This document shows, in pieces, positions 45,701 through 54,021 of a DNA stretch of 64,000 nucleotides. The notes below the pieces were generated by a model. That model was not told where the DNA came from. It made no database searches and saw only the letters and a list, made by a program, of their open reading frames with translations. Numbering within the stretch: the stretch's first letter is position 1; each line of letters begins with the position of its first letter. The position numbers and the translations under genes are program-made. Source of the DNA: Mytilus edulis (lineage: Eukaryota; Mollusca; Bivalvia; Mytilida; Mytilidae); contig NC_092344.1 of assembly GCF_963676685.1 (NCBI RefSeq), forward strand, positions 40,058,589 to 40,122,588, given 5' to 3'.

Positions 45701-47954
45701 TATTAAAGATATTAGCTACCTCTAAGAATCAATTTGGACCGTAGACACCTTTTAAGAGGGAGTTGTTTTAATGTGCTTGATTTCAGTTTTACATAATGTT
45801 TATCAAAATTTATACTAATCCCAACCTCTTTCACACATGTCATTACGTTAAGGTCATGCACCCTTTGAAGTATACCGTTACCAGTGAGTGTAAAAACGAT
45901 CATGAAATTAATTTTAACAAAAAGAAATGAAAATGCGTAGTTATATTTGATAAATAGTAAAAACACTTCAAATGATAAAAAAAAAGTAAACATCAGATTG
46001 GAATGTCCACTGGAAAACCGGAAATATTAAATAAAATGGAATACCTGAATCTGAGATATAATGTCACTTCCTCTAATACGATAACCTTTATCTCTTTATT
46101 GTTAGTTAAAACCATGCGGAAATTACTATAAATATGTAGAAAGTGAAGTACATAAATTATGAAAGTGAGTTATGATTACAAAAACAAGACCGAGCCACCA
46201 ATTTACACACTATGATTTTACCTTTTCTTGTGGTCGATTAATTCTAGCTAGAAACTATAACACACAATGAACTTATAACGCATTTGTTAAAAAATATTTA
46301 ATGTATAATGCTACTGATAATTTTTATTTGATCTGGTGATATAAAAAGAGGAACGAAAGATACCAAAGGGACAATCAAACTCATAAATCTAAAACAAACT
46401 GACAACGCCATGGCTAAAAATGAAAAAGACAAACAGAAAAACAATAGTAAACATGACACAACATAGAAAACTAAAGAATAAACAACACGAACCCCACCAA
46501 AAACTAGGGGTGATCTCAGGTGCTCCGGAAGGGTAAGTACTTAGTGATCAAACTCCTAATAGGTAGATGGTTACCTGGACCCATGTCTTTCGTCTGTAAG
46601 ACCTAGGGCTGTCTAGCAATATGGGATGTATAACTTTGAGTTCGAATTCTGCGGGAATTGGATTAAGAATCCAGCACCTCGCGTTTCTAATGACATGACA
46701 TCTCTAGTTTAAAAACCTTTGCATCAACGTTGTGATATGCCATGAAGGTGACATATTGCAAAACAGAAATAAAATAGTACAAGCCATACACCTTTTCAAT
46801 TGGATAAAAATTCTGTTTCATCATGGTCGATCAGATGACATTGATGTTCTTTTTTGTTAAGCGTATCTTACGGACACCGAGAAAATGTTTTGGTGTTGCT
46901 TTTATGTGTTTTTTTTGATCTTGAAAATTGTGCACTTTATGAAAGCTATGTCAGACTAAAGTCATTTAAATTTTAAAATGATAACATCAAATTTCCTTAA
47001 TATATCACTTTAAAAAAGGACAAGAAGACATAAAAAATGCACTCCAAATTATAATCTTAAATAAAAAGACAACAATATGGAAGGACGAACATTACATAGA
47101 AAACCAAAGACAGAGCAATAAAAAAAAAATATACAAAAACAGGGGAAGAACTTAGTGCTCCGAAAGGAAAGAAAGTAATTGCCTTCATTTTAGATAACAA
47201 GATGCATGTTGCTTTAAAAAATGTTCACCGTAAAAATACAAAATACTAGTACTTATTTTTTTTATTGTGATGTATTGTTAATGGAACATACTTATTTGAA
47301 GTATCGATTGGCCCTAATAGAATTAATTTGAAATAATTACATGCATACATAAATAAGTAAGTCAAAAACTAAATATTTTGCACATCTATATAAATATAAT
47401 TTTGACGTTTTTTATTTCTTGACCTTTTTATTTCTTCAAGCTTATATTATGCAATAAACAAACATTTTAGTACGGATTCAGTATTATGTCTATTATGCTA
47501 ATGAAGCGAATAAATATTCAGAGATAACATTTAGTCGAAATCAGTTTTTAAAGTTTTGTCCACACACGTTTAACTTATTTACTTTCTATGAGAACACTTG
47601 ACCGATCAAAAATGTGTTATTCTTTTGATATGCGTAATGTTTATAGTATACAATGACATATCAATAAACATATGTGACCAAGTGTAAGTAAATAATGAAG
47701 GAATTGTGCCAATATATTTTATGGTAAACAAATAGTTTGACATTTAAATACACGTCTAGTTATTAAGTATGAATGAAAAATAAAATCGACTAATCATATT
47801 TATAACTTACCGGCTTCGAACATGTTTCGTCACAGGGGGGTTTTCCGATGAAGGGGCTTACTGGACACACTGCAGCAACAATGGCAGTGGCCACAATATT
47901 CAGTTGAAGAACAAGGGTAAACACCCAAAATAAAGGTGTTTTGCCCGTGGACAT
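26748..47954 (-). CDS. Receptor gene A: IL-17-receptor-like single-pass protein with one SEFIR-like domain (complete, 10 exons)
   Basis: CDS is the join (minus strand) of 47811-47954, 36670-36721, 35958-36152, 34469-34641, 33864-34041, 32926-33101, 32316-32375, 30651-30714, 29304-29444 and 26748-27760. This is 2196 nt and 731 residues, with all intron phases compatible. Residues 1 to about 30 are a hydrophobic signal peptide, followed by an ectodomain of about 330 residues with paired Cys. TM is about 363-385 (FATVSGTCIAVILLITLAWL), followed by a stop-transfer KKRRRK. The cytoplasmic part opens with SYVILSN (406-412), continues with VLILLPVE (453-460) and NILLVYFPYI (488-497), and has EDYNKMIKFMN as a terminal helix. 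This alternating pattern resembles the SEFIR (TIR-like) fold of IL-17 receptors, which signal through Act1-type adaptors. The family call is by pattern only; another TIR-superfamily receptor is possible. The tail holds CPIHHPR (613-619) and DPMLAINF (722-729). Confidence 0.65.
28325..28910 (-). repeat. Two copies of the GACGCGCGTTTCGTC unit in gene A's last intron
   Basis: Each starts TACC(A/G)GGATTAAATTTTGT and contains GCCAGACGCGCGTTTCGTCT, ACTCATCAGTGAC and AGGCAATCTATTCCTGAGGT-like blocks. The first copy ends GGCATCGACCCAGTGGT. The same unit occurs at 48765-49560 and, inverted and degraded, at about 36990-37150. Shorter relatives are at 31880-31950 and 58735-58880. Confidence 0.7.
29304..29444 (-). 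CDS. Gene A exon 9 (transmembrane)
   Basis: 141 nt from CTTTTCAG to TCAA|GTGAGT, phase 1 at both ends. Contains the single membrane helix followed by KKRRRKN, which sets the orientation as type I. Confidence 0.85.
29500..30530. repeat. Gene A intron 8 with interspersed-repeat fragment
   Basis: Intronic. At about 30115-30190 there is a fragment with GAAAATTCAAAACGGAAACC and AAATGGCAAAATCAAAAGCT. It recurs at 31140-31250, 42897-43010 and, inverted, near 62330-62430. Nothing else recognised. Confidence 0.5.
30651..30714 (-). CDS. Gene A exon 8 (VKCCR block)
   Basis: 64 nt from TTTTTTTAAG to G|GTACGT. Reads VKCCREDYSCIEYKSFHEIV. Three Cys match gene B exon 57393-57459 (67 nt). The frame stays open past this donor to a second phase-1 donor at 30537, see findings. 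Confidence 0.75.
30715..32315. repeat. Gene A intron 7 with repeat fragments
   Basis: Intronic sequence. The fragment at 31140-31250 belongs to the family just noted (AAATGGCAAAATTAAAAGCT, GAATGGATAACAAG). The fragment at 31880-31950 is a weak relative of the GACGCGCGTTTCGTC unit. The remainder is unremarkable. Confidence 0.45.
32316..32375 (-). CDS. Gene A exon 7 (60 nt, Fn3-like strand)
   Basis: Exactly 20 codons between CTTTCAG and GAG|GTAAG, phase 0 at both ends. HTFRNVPPGHYEIE is the 'F-x-N-L-P-P-G-x-Y' strand typical of fibronectin-III-like modules in cytokine receptors. Gene B has a 60-nt counterpart at 58033-58092. Confidence 0.8.
32376..32925. repeat. Gene A intron 6 with reverse repeat module
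   Basis: About 32745-32860 holds a reverse-oriented copy of the module ending GATATACTACTGTTGCCTTA. Otherwise nothing. Confidence 0.45.
32926..33101 (-). CDS. Gene A exon 6 (ectodomain)
   Basis: 176 nt from ATTTTTTAG to GAG|GTAATG. Encodes VRYNDWNTVSAK, NPDFEKWNATIATTFYPLSN and HVVFEHRNTYSSYYVKYTG. Same length and phases as gene B exon 59070-59245. Confidence 0.85.
33102..33863. other. Gene A intron 5
   Basis: Intronic AT-rich sequence without recognised features. Confidence 0.6.
33864..34041 (-). CDS. Gene A exon 5 (Cys-rich ectodomain block)
   Basis: 178 nt from TCATTCCAG to CCAG|GTATTT. Contains YPCLYGLDDC, KIYTITLTSISMN and FKCSRTTCSLSSLTYTVSVV. Four Cys are conserved in position in gene B exon 60943-61120, which has the same length. 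Confidence 0.85.
34042..34468. other. Gene A intron 4
   Basis: Short AT-rich intron without recognised features. Confidence 0.6.
34469..34641 (-). CDS. Gene A exon 4 (ectodomain)
   Basis: 173 nt from AAATTTCAG to CCA|GTAAGT. Encodes ETKAILLTFESPVFQNQAYG, DNAYSVQ and GRIYRLFDFSHYSPDSYD. Matches gene B exon 61950-62134, which is four codons longer in the middle. Confidence 0.8.
34752..35525. repeat. GC-richer CCGA/TCGG motif-dense block in gene A intron 3
   Basis: Starts at GCTGGGGTCACATATTCACG. Over about 770 bp the short motifs ATCCGA, CCCGA, TACCGA and their complements TCGG/TCGGGA occur roughly twenty times in both orientations, with loosely repeated context such as ATCCGAC and TCTGTCACGAC. 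Base composition changes abruptly at both edges, and stop codons become rare, so three unrelated ORFs appear. It is not coding: frames differ, overlap and lack splice logic. Confidence 0.55.
35540..35765 (+). repeat. Mussel interspersed repeat (ATGAGCAACACGACGGGTGC family)
   Basis: Contains GTCGTAACTACAATC, ACATGAGCAATAAGACGGAT, a GCTTACC step and GGGGTTCCTATCGCTCGG. Better preserved relatives are at 51600-52015 (same strand) and 46340-46640 (reverse). A short one is at 54265-54375. Confidence 0.6.
35958..36152 (-). CDS. Gene A exon 3 (ectodomain)
   Basis: 195 nt between TATATTGTAG and G|GTAAAG, phase 1 at both ends. Contains EWEDFNQTYGLEF, LFKPPILTNIALHPLPYKNN and TFSPALNATFKIQF. Same length as gene B exon 62767-62961 and aligns without gaps. 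Confidence 0.8.
36670..36721 (-). CDS. Gene A exon 2 (52 nt)
   Basis: After the acceptor TATTCTTCAG it reads PRIPHGDPFTCKAGYNF, then leaves one base (phase 1) at a weak donor, G|GTTTGT. Phases join exon 1 (phase 0) to exon 3 (phase 1). It adds one Cys to the N-terminal ectodomain. The weak donor and short length make it the least certain exon. Confidence 0.55.
36990..37150 (+). repeat. Inverted degraded GACGCGCGTTTCGTC unit
   Basis: Reads ATTATAGCTCTTCATC, then GAGCATCACTGAAGAGAC and AAATGCGCATCTGGTGCA, the reverse order of the unit at 28325. CpG positions have decayed (GCGCGT to GCGCAT). Confidence 0.55.
38451..39012. mobile_element. TTAA-flanked MITE with GGTGGGTCGGGACTATTCGA ends
   Basis: The left end TTAAGGTGGGTCGGGACTAT and the right end ATAGTCCCGAGCCACCTTAA are inverted copies over about 25 bp with one mismatch, each including TTAA. 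It shares the first nine bases (TTAAGGTGG) with the element at 11594. The interior is non-coding. Confidence 0.7.
41039..41310 (-). pseudogene. Frameshifted MULE-like transposase C-terminal fragment
   Basis: Two overlapping minus-strand frames join into one recognisable stretch. The first reads VFADNVLGTYVDD. The second, one frame over, reads FPPSVWAETLSAARRTGNGA, EAFHRNYNELFY and ESHHSMFVGF. The order W..., R(R)TGN/TNN, E-x-x-H, HH/HP-x-hydrophobic is the usual C-terminal end of MULE-type transposases. The frameshift falls just before FPPSVW. Lacks the catalytic DDE core, so it is dead. It lies in intron 1 of gene A. Confidence 0.55.
42897..43010 (-). repeat. Interspersed-repeat fragment
   Basis: AAAGTCAATTATCAATTGGA, AAAATCAAAAGCTCAACC and ACGAATGGATAACAACTGTC: a copy of the family at 31140-31250, ending before GACATGGTAC. 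Confidence 0.55.
43150..43205 (+). repeat. SINE-like 3' tail
   Basis: CCACTGGACGTTAAGCAACC followed by AACAATCAATCAAT. Matches the tail at about 362-400. Only the end is present. Confidence 0.45.
45100..45990 (-). repeat. Tandem duplication, ~446-bp unit, each with an exon-like frame
   Basis: The block from AAGAACAAAAACACACAAGT to TAAAAACACTT(A/C)AAATGAT is repeated with a period of 445-446 bp and only scattered substitutions. On the minus strand each copy keeps an open frame (45266-45520 and 45712-45993). The frame contains RVHDLNVMTCVKEVGISINF and STLKQLP, and ends LILRG just before a GAG|GTAGCT donor-like site. Whether these are exons is unresolved. Confidence 0.75.
46340..46640 (-). repeat. 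Mussel interspersed repeat, reverse copy
   Basis: GAACGAAAGATACCAAAGGG, ACAACGCCATGGCTAAAAAT, CGAACCCCACCAAAAACTAG and GGTGCTCCGGAAGGGTAAG. This is the reverse complement order of 51700-52015. Confidence 0.7.
47811..47954 (-). CDS. Gene A exon 1 (signal peptide)
   Basis: Begins at ATG of MSTGKTPLFW in the context AAACATGTC. Encodes a long hydrophobic stretch (VFTLVLQLNIVATAIVAAV) and then three Cys (VCPVSP, PPCDETC). Ends CCG|GTAAGT in phase 0. An upstream in-frame GTG would add six residues but is not a standard start. A short upstream ORF starts at 47974. Confidence 0.75.
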
Positions 47955-48764
47955 GTTTATCCCCTCGCACACATGTTCTACACATCTACCCTGTGTGAAT
48001 TCGGTTTTAAAACCAGGAAGTATTTTGATCTAGTTACCTGTAAACAAATGGAGCGAATGCTACAATAGTTTAAATGGGACCAATCAAAATAAATTAGTTT
48101 TAAAATAATACATTGTTTTGGAATATTGATCTTATCAGTATTGTATCAGGTTAATGACCATGTGTTATTTGGTTCTACGTAATTTAATATGGATTCTCAG
48201 AATAGACATGATCATTGCGAAATGTTTTCAAAGCTGAGTGTATCAATTTATTTAAATTTCATAGTGACATATTTATTTTAAGTTTCGAAAAGATTAAGTA
48301 AAAAGAAACCAAAACACTGATAATATAATGTACTAAAGAAGGTAGTTCAAAAAATTATATAAAATTTCAAAAGATAATTTTTATTATCATGTTAGGTATG
48401 AATGTTACATTTTTGTTAGTTGAACTAACCTATATGATAGAGAAAATATGCATTAATTTGGATATCATTTCATTAATATAAATAGGACAAAAGTAGAATT
48501 TGTTTGGATTACTAATCTTTATAAAATATAAAAAAAATTATTATATTACTTTTATTTTAAATTTATTTATTCTTTATATACATGTTATATGCTGCTCAAA
48601 TTTTTATGTTAAATTTAAAATTTAAAATTTATTTATTCTTTATATACATGTTATATTTTTTTTATTTTAAATTAAAAATCCAAATATCAAATTATAGTTT
48701 TGAGTTATGGTAAAACATGAGCATGCTGTTGTTATCAGTTCTCTGAACTTATAAGTACTCTCAA

Positions 48765-49560
48765 TAGTTATCAAAGGTACTAGAATTATAATTTAGTATA
48801 CCAGACGCGCGTTTCGTCTACATAAGACTCATCAGTGACGCCCATATCAAAAAAATTATAAAGCCAAACAGGTACATAGTTGAAGAGCATTGAGGATCCA
48901 AAATTCCAAAAAGTTGTGACAAATACGGCTAAGGTAATCTATATAGTTATAAAAGGTACCAGATTTATAATTTAATAAGCCAGACGCGCGTTTCGTTTAC
49001 ATTAGACTCATCAGTGACGTTCAGATCAAAATAGTTTGAAAAGCCAAACAAATACAAAGTTGAAGAGCATTGAGGACCAAACATTCCAAAAAAGTTGTGC
49101 CAAATACGGCTAAGGTAATCTATTCCTGGGATAAGAAAACCCTTTGTTTTTCGAACATTATTCAAAGTTTTATAAAAATGACAATATAACTGATATTCAT
49201 GTCAACACAAAAGTGCCATAGACTACTGGGCTGGTGATTCCCTCGGGGACGAAACGTCCACGAGCAATGGCATCGACCCAGTGGTGTAAATAGTTATCAA
49301 AGGTACCGTGATTATAATTTAATACGCCAGACGCGCGTTTCGTCTACATACGACTCATCAGTGACGCTCAGATCAAAATAGTTTAAAAAGTCAAACAAAT
49401 ACCAGTGGCTGGGATAAGAAAAACCTTAGTATTGTAAACAGGAAATTTATAAATATGACCACATAATTGATATACATGTCAACACCGAAGTGCTGACTAC
49501 TGGACTGGTGTTACCCTCGGTTTATGAGTTCTCCCAACTCATGAGTTTAAATTTATTCAT
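48765..49560 (-). repeat. Three tandem copies of the GACGCGCGTTTCGTC unit
   Basis: CCAGACGCGCGTTTCGT cores lie at 48801, 48980 and 49327. Each is preceded by ATAGTTATCAAAGGTAC-type starts (or a variant) and followed by GACTCATCAGTGACG. Units 2 and 3 continue to CTACTGG(G/A)CTGGTG and the second ends GGCATCGACCCAGTGGTG. Confidence 0.75.
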
Positions 49561-49624
49561 GGTATCTAGTGATATATGTATATCCGTCAGTAATTTGATT
49601 TCAACAAAATAGTATATAGATATA

Positions 49625-50245
49625 AGACGATGTGGTATAAGTGCCATTGAGACAACTCTCCATCCACGCCATAAGTTGTAAAAGTAAACCATCATAGGTC
49701 AAAGGAATTGGAATTTGTGAATAAACACTTTAATAGTTGGTCTGACCGTTAAATTTTTCAAAGATATGCCCCTTCAAAGCTTCTATTGTGAGTCGGATCA
49801 ATTATAAACAAAGTGTATCTAAAGGGAACAGTAGTATACAGCTGCTGAATAGTCAATAGGTCAGTATGGTTGATGCTTAGGGAATGTATTATCCTTCAAT
49901 TACCATGTTTTAGTTTTTTTTTATTGAATTCTGAACTTTTATAGATAGTAAAAAACCTTCTAACAGCCAGAAAAATGATCAGCAATACAATGTCGATCTG
50001 CAATAATGTCAAAAGAACATACAAAAAAATCAACAATTGCTTGCACTTTAATGGAACTGAAACCATTTGTCGCCTATCTTTTTTCCGCTTTTCTATATTA
50101 CTAAATTTTGGAGATGTGGTATGATTGGCAATGCGATAACTATTCAACAAAGTTTAGATAAAGTAAATATAAGCAATTGTAAGGCCTTCAACAACGAGAA
50201 AACCTCATATAGTAAGGTTGGCTATAATTTAATAATAGCTTTGAT
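49625..50245 (-). repeat. Fragments of the GCGGTATGGGCTTTGCTC-related repeat family
   Basis: GATGTGGTATAAGTGCCATT at 49630 and GATGTGGTATGATTGGCAAT at 50111 begin reverse copies of the element seen at 4570-4745. The second runs to GTAAGGTTGGCTATAATTT. A short GGGAACAGTAGTATACAGCT piece sits between them at about 49826. Confidence 0.5.
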
Positions 50246-50938
50246 TGTTTAAGATATTCTCCACTTAAACCATTACACGAATTTCAACCAAACTTTGTTT
50301 CAAAAGTTCAAATGAAGTGGGTGTAAGCAATTATTCCCGAACCGTATATGTTTCAACAATTAGAAAAAAACATACCGTATAGTATGATATAAAATGTCCA
50401 AACAAGTAAAATATGAAAACTTTTCAAATGAAAAAACTTACAGCCTAATTTAATACAACAATTTACCAAAATTAAATATGAAAGACATAAACACCGACGT
50501 TCAACAGATGATACACCTGACTGGGGACATGTGCATACAGAATGCCATATGAACATTAGCAAGCCCTTTTAAAATTGCCTCTTGTACTCCTCCCTGCCAG
50601 TTACAGAGTAATTGAAGATGGCGGCCAAGTTTTGTTAGAAATTGTCTAAAAATTTGTCTATGTATATAAGATAACCTATGAGTGTTTCTATATTATAAAG
50701 TGTCCAATTTAGCAAGCATCCTGGAATTTATGGTAAAGACTATAGAAAAAAAGTATGCATGCTTGGCACCTGACAAATATGGTTGCAACCACTGAATCCC
50801 TAAAACAAATTCAGGACAACTTTCAGATGAACATACTAAAAATCGTCTAAGACCATAATATAATAATACATGTGTGCTTGCTAACGTGCTGAAAAAGAAA
50901 AAGGGTAGATAGGTAGCTAGGCAATGTCATTTTATTTT

Positions 50939-51370
50939 ACAAATAAAAGCAAGAGTTGTATACCGCTGTTCGAAAGTCATAAATCGATTGAGACAAAAGC
51001 AAATATTGGTTACAAACTAAAACCGAGAGATAACACATCTACTATAAAAGAGAATTAACGAAATAAGAGAAACACAGAAGTAAACAAAAACAAACGATAA
51101 TGCAACACACACAGAAACGAACTATAAGGTACCAACTGCTATTTTCCTGACTTGCTACAGGACATTTCAAGAAAAAAATGTGGATCGAACCTGGTTGTGT
51201 GGCTAGCCAATCCTTGCACTTTTATGGCAATGTTAAATATAACACTAAAATGACACCGTTATATGACAGGAATACAGTACAAATAAAGGCAAGACAATTC
51301 AGGACAGAGAATTACACAAATAAACAATACAATAGTACAATCATTTTTAGCAGGGAACTACTAGGGAATT
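50939..51370 (-). repeat. Mussel interspersed repeat (second GGCAACAGTAGTATACCGCT copy)
   Basis: AGAGTTGTATACCGCTGTTC, ATAAATCGATTGAGACAAAA, CAACACACACAGAAACGAAC and GGACATTTCAAGAAAAAAAT. Longer than the copy at 25505. The + strand frame at 51178-51372 inside it is incidental. Confidence 0.55.
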
Positions 51371-51599
51371 AGTCTGACTTTAACAGTGCTTTTTCAAAAT
51401 TGGCATAAAAAGTGTAAGGGTAAACACTAAACATTAGGTAAGGTAGGGTTAGCGGAAATACATGTCTTATTTTTTTTTTTGGTCTAATGAACAGATAGCA
51501 TGATAGAATAAAAAAAAGAATGATTTAGAAAGTACTATTTAAAACCGAACAACTATTTTCATCACAAGGAAGCTATTAAACCAAGAGTCCCAAAATGGT

Positions 51600-52015
51600 G
51601 AAGTTAAAATCATCCCTTCGTAAATTTTACGGACACCATCACAAGAAGGTTGGTCGTTATGGAATAACCGTTTGACAGATAATATGAGATGTGTTCCTTA
51701 TGTCGTAACTACAATCCCCTTCCCTTTTCATGAATGTGACCTACCGAGTTATACTATTTACCGGGTTTGTAATAACATGAGCAACACGACGGGTGCCATA
51801 TGTGGAGCATGATTGCTTACCCTTCCGGAGCACCTGAGATAACCCCCAGTTTTTGGTGGGGTTCGTGTTGCTTAGTCTTTAGTTGTCTATGTTGTGTCAT
51901 GTGTACTATTATTTGTTAGTTTGTCTTTTTCATTTTTAGCCATGGCGTTGTCAGTTTATTTTCGATCTATGAGTTTGACTGTCCCTCTGGTATCGTTTGC
52001 CCTCTTTCAAGTTAT
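51600..52015 (+). repeat. Mussel interspersed repeat (GGTGCTCCGGAAGGGTAAG family)
   Basis: Contains AACATGAGCAACACGACGGG, TGCTTACCCTTCCGGAGCAC, GGGGTTCGTGTTGCTTAGTC, TTAGCCATGGCGTTGTCAGT and TGAGTTTGACTGTCCCTCTG. It is the best preserved of four relatives in the window. Confidence 0.7.
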
Positions 52016-52246
52016 ATACCTGGATGATTTTGATGGCTATGACACCCTATCAGTATAAGAAATTCAAATCTAGGTTTTGGATTTCTGGCTGCTGGGATCC
52101 TCTAGAAATTGTTCGTTTATCTTTTTACAGTAATCAATAACAATAGATGATGTTTTTTTAATTAACGTGCTATGGCAAATCATGGAGTACAGTATTCTAG
52201 ATAGAGGCAACTAAGGACTTCAATTTGCAATATTAAAATGAATTGT

Positions 52247-54021
52247 TCAACCGAAATTAAAATACAAAAGGGGGTCGTTAATATTTTGATGTTGTAAATG
52301 GATTTCTTCGATTCTTTCATTTACTTTAATGTTCTCCGAGCCGTTTTCTTCGCTTTCACATGGTTGGTTAAGAATAATTGCGGAACCAAAGTTTATTTTG
52401 AGTAGCGGATCGTTAATGAATTGTTCAGGGGTTTCACAAGGGTCACATAAATTCGAAAAAATCGGAAATGTATTCAACTGTTGCTTTTCTCCATGAATAG
52501 GACACATTGAGTCAATACTTATATCTGAGCACGATTCCCGAATATGGACATTTTCAATCCTCCAACTCCTCAATAAGGTCTCTGATTCAGCTACCGCATT
52601 GCTGAGGTTTAGTTTTATTATCTCCCACTTGTTAATACTATCGCATGTTACATTTAAAAATTGCATGAATTCATAAAAATCTTTCATTAAACAGATTTTT
52701 CCTTCAAACTTCTTTAAACATTTCCAAGTTACACAATTAACGTCCTTTGTGTATGGAAAGTTCACTACTAATGTATTTCTCTGTTTTAAAACATCGAGGG
52801 AGGACGAAATAGTACTTTTGACAGAGTCAAGATTGTGTCTAAACTTAAAACATGTATTCTCAACAGGAAGTAAAATTATAACGTGAGTTGCATCCTTAAT
52901 TTCGTCATGAATTTTCTTTTTTGACCTTTTGTTTTTCAAAATAGATATGTCTTCACCAAATAGGATAAGTGTCTCTATGATTTTGTTGGCTAGTGTAATA
53001 CTTATTTGATCATCATTTGCTATTATGCGGATTATTTTCTTGGCATCTATATGACAACGTTTTGTTTTTTTCAATTCAACCATCTGACTATCACTGTTTT
53101 TTTGCAAAGTTTTATGAATATGTTGCTCATTGGTATCTGCTTCATTTTGAAGTAAGCCAGACCACTGGTCAGACAAATGTAATCTTTCTGTCATATAACT
53201 TACACGATGCATACTGTTATTTAGCATGCATGGTTCTTTCTGATTTCCAATACACTCTGAAGGTTTTTGATTTTTTATCTGACCTTTCCCAATTGCATGA
53301 TATCCACCATCGAACAGAGGACTATTAATGTGTGAATACTCTTCATTATTTTTGACAGAATTGTCTATAAAACTGAATTTTCCGTGAAAAGGACAGTTGC
53401 TGTCTATGCTTACTATGCTTGATGTAGACACAAAAGATGATCGTCTCGAAACTGGATTTCTCAATCTATCTTCTGCCTCACATATAACATGATTCAAGTC
53501 GCATTCAATTTTTTGAAGTGTGTTTCCCTTAAACAGGTTTGGTTTAACATTCAAAAACTTTATAAGTTCGTGAAATTCTGTAGAAAGAAAAGCAGATGTT
53601 TTAGCTTCATAAATGTTTTCCTTCGTAAAATATTTTTGAGACGTGAAATACAATTTAAGAGTATCAAGATTGTTTAATTTTGCTGAAGCTTTTATGATTT
53701 TAACAAATGTTTGATCGTAGTCAGTTTCTTGTATCAAGTCTTCATCAGGAAACAAAAGTAATAAATGAGAAGTGTTTCTCATTGCTTCAATGAAATAATC
53801 TAACACTTCAGTCTCCAAATATGACTTATAATGAAATAATAGTGTTTCCAGTCCAAATCTTGTCAATGAAATATCAAGTTGATTTGCTACCATTGAACTA
53901 GCCTGATCCGTATTTGACACTATAGTGACTAATTTGGTTGATTTGTTATTTTTTCCTTCAAGCAACTGATTCATGTATTCCTCTGGTATATAGGATTGAC
54001 GTTCTGTAACAATAGTTGCTT
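52247..54021 (-). CDS. Gene B last exon (tandem SEFIR-like domains, repeated tail motif)
   Basis: 1775 nt without interruption, entered in phase from acceptor TAATTACAG and read as EATIVTERQSYIPEEYMNQ before domain 1. Ends NDPLLYFNFG and TAA. Domain 2 is closer to the single domain of gene A (LLPVE, NFPY/YFPY, KF-x-I-x-L...FMQFLN/MIKFMN) than domain 1 is. Ser/Asp-rich linkers follow both domains. Confidence 0.85.

Larger units (their letters stand above)
36722..47810. other. Gene A intron 1 (~11 kb, repeat-filled)
   Basis: The large first intron holds the separately listed elements at 36990, 38451, 41039, 42897, 43150, 45100 and 46340, plus a degraded fragment at 47035-47180. Stretches 37150-38450, 39020-41030, 41320-42890 and 43210-45090 show nothing I can name. 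Confidence 0.6.
47955..52246. other. Intergenic region between receptor genes B and A
   Basis: About 4.3 kb separate the stop of gene B from the start of gene A. It contains repeats at 48540-48660 (two copies of ATTTATTTATTCTTTATATA), 48765-49560, 49625-49870, 50100-50240, 50939-51370 and 51600-52015. The promoter of gene A must lie just above 47954, but no clear TATA element could be singled out. Confidence 0.55.

Noticed and set aside
53017..53677. Plus-strand ORFs of 103 and 62 codons
   Set aside because: They are antisense shadows of the long cytoplasmic exon of gene B.
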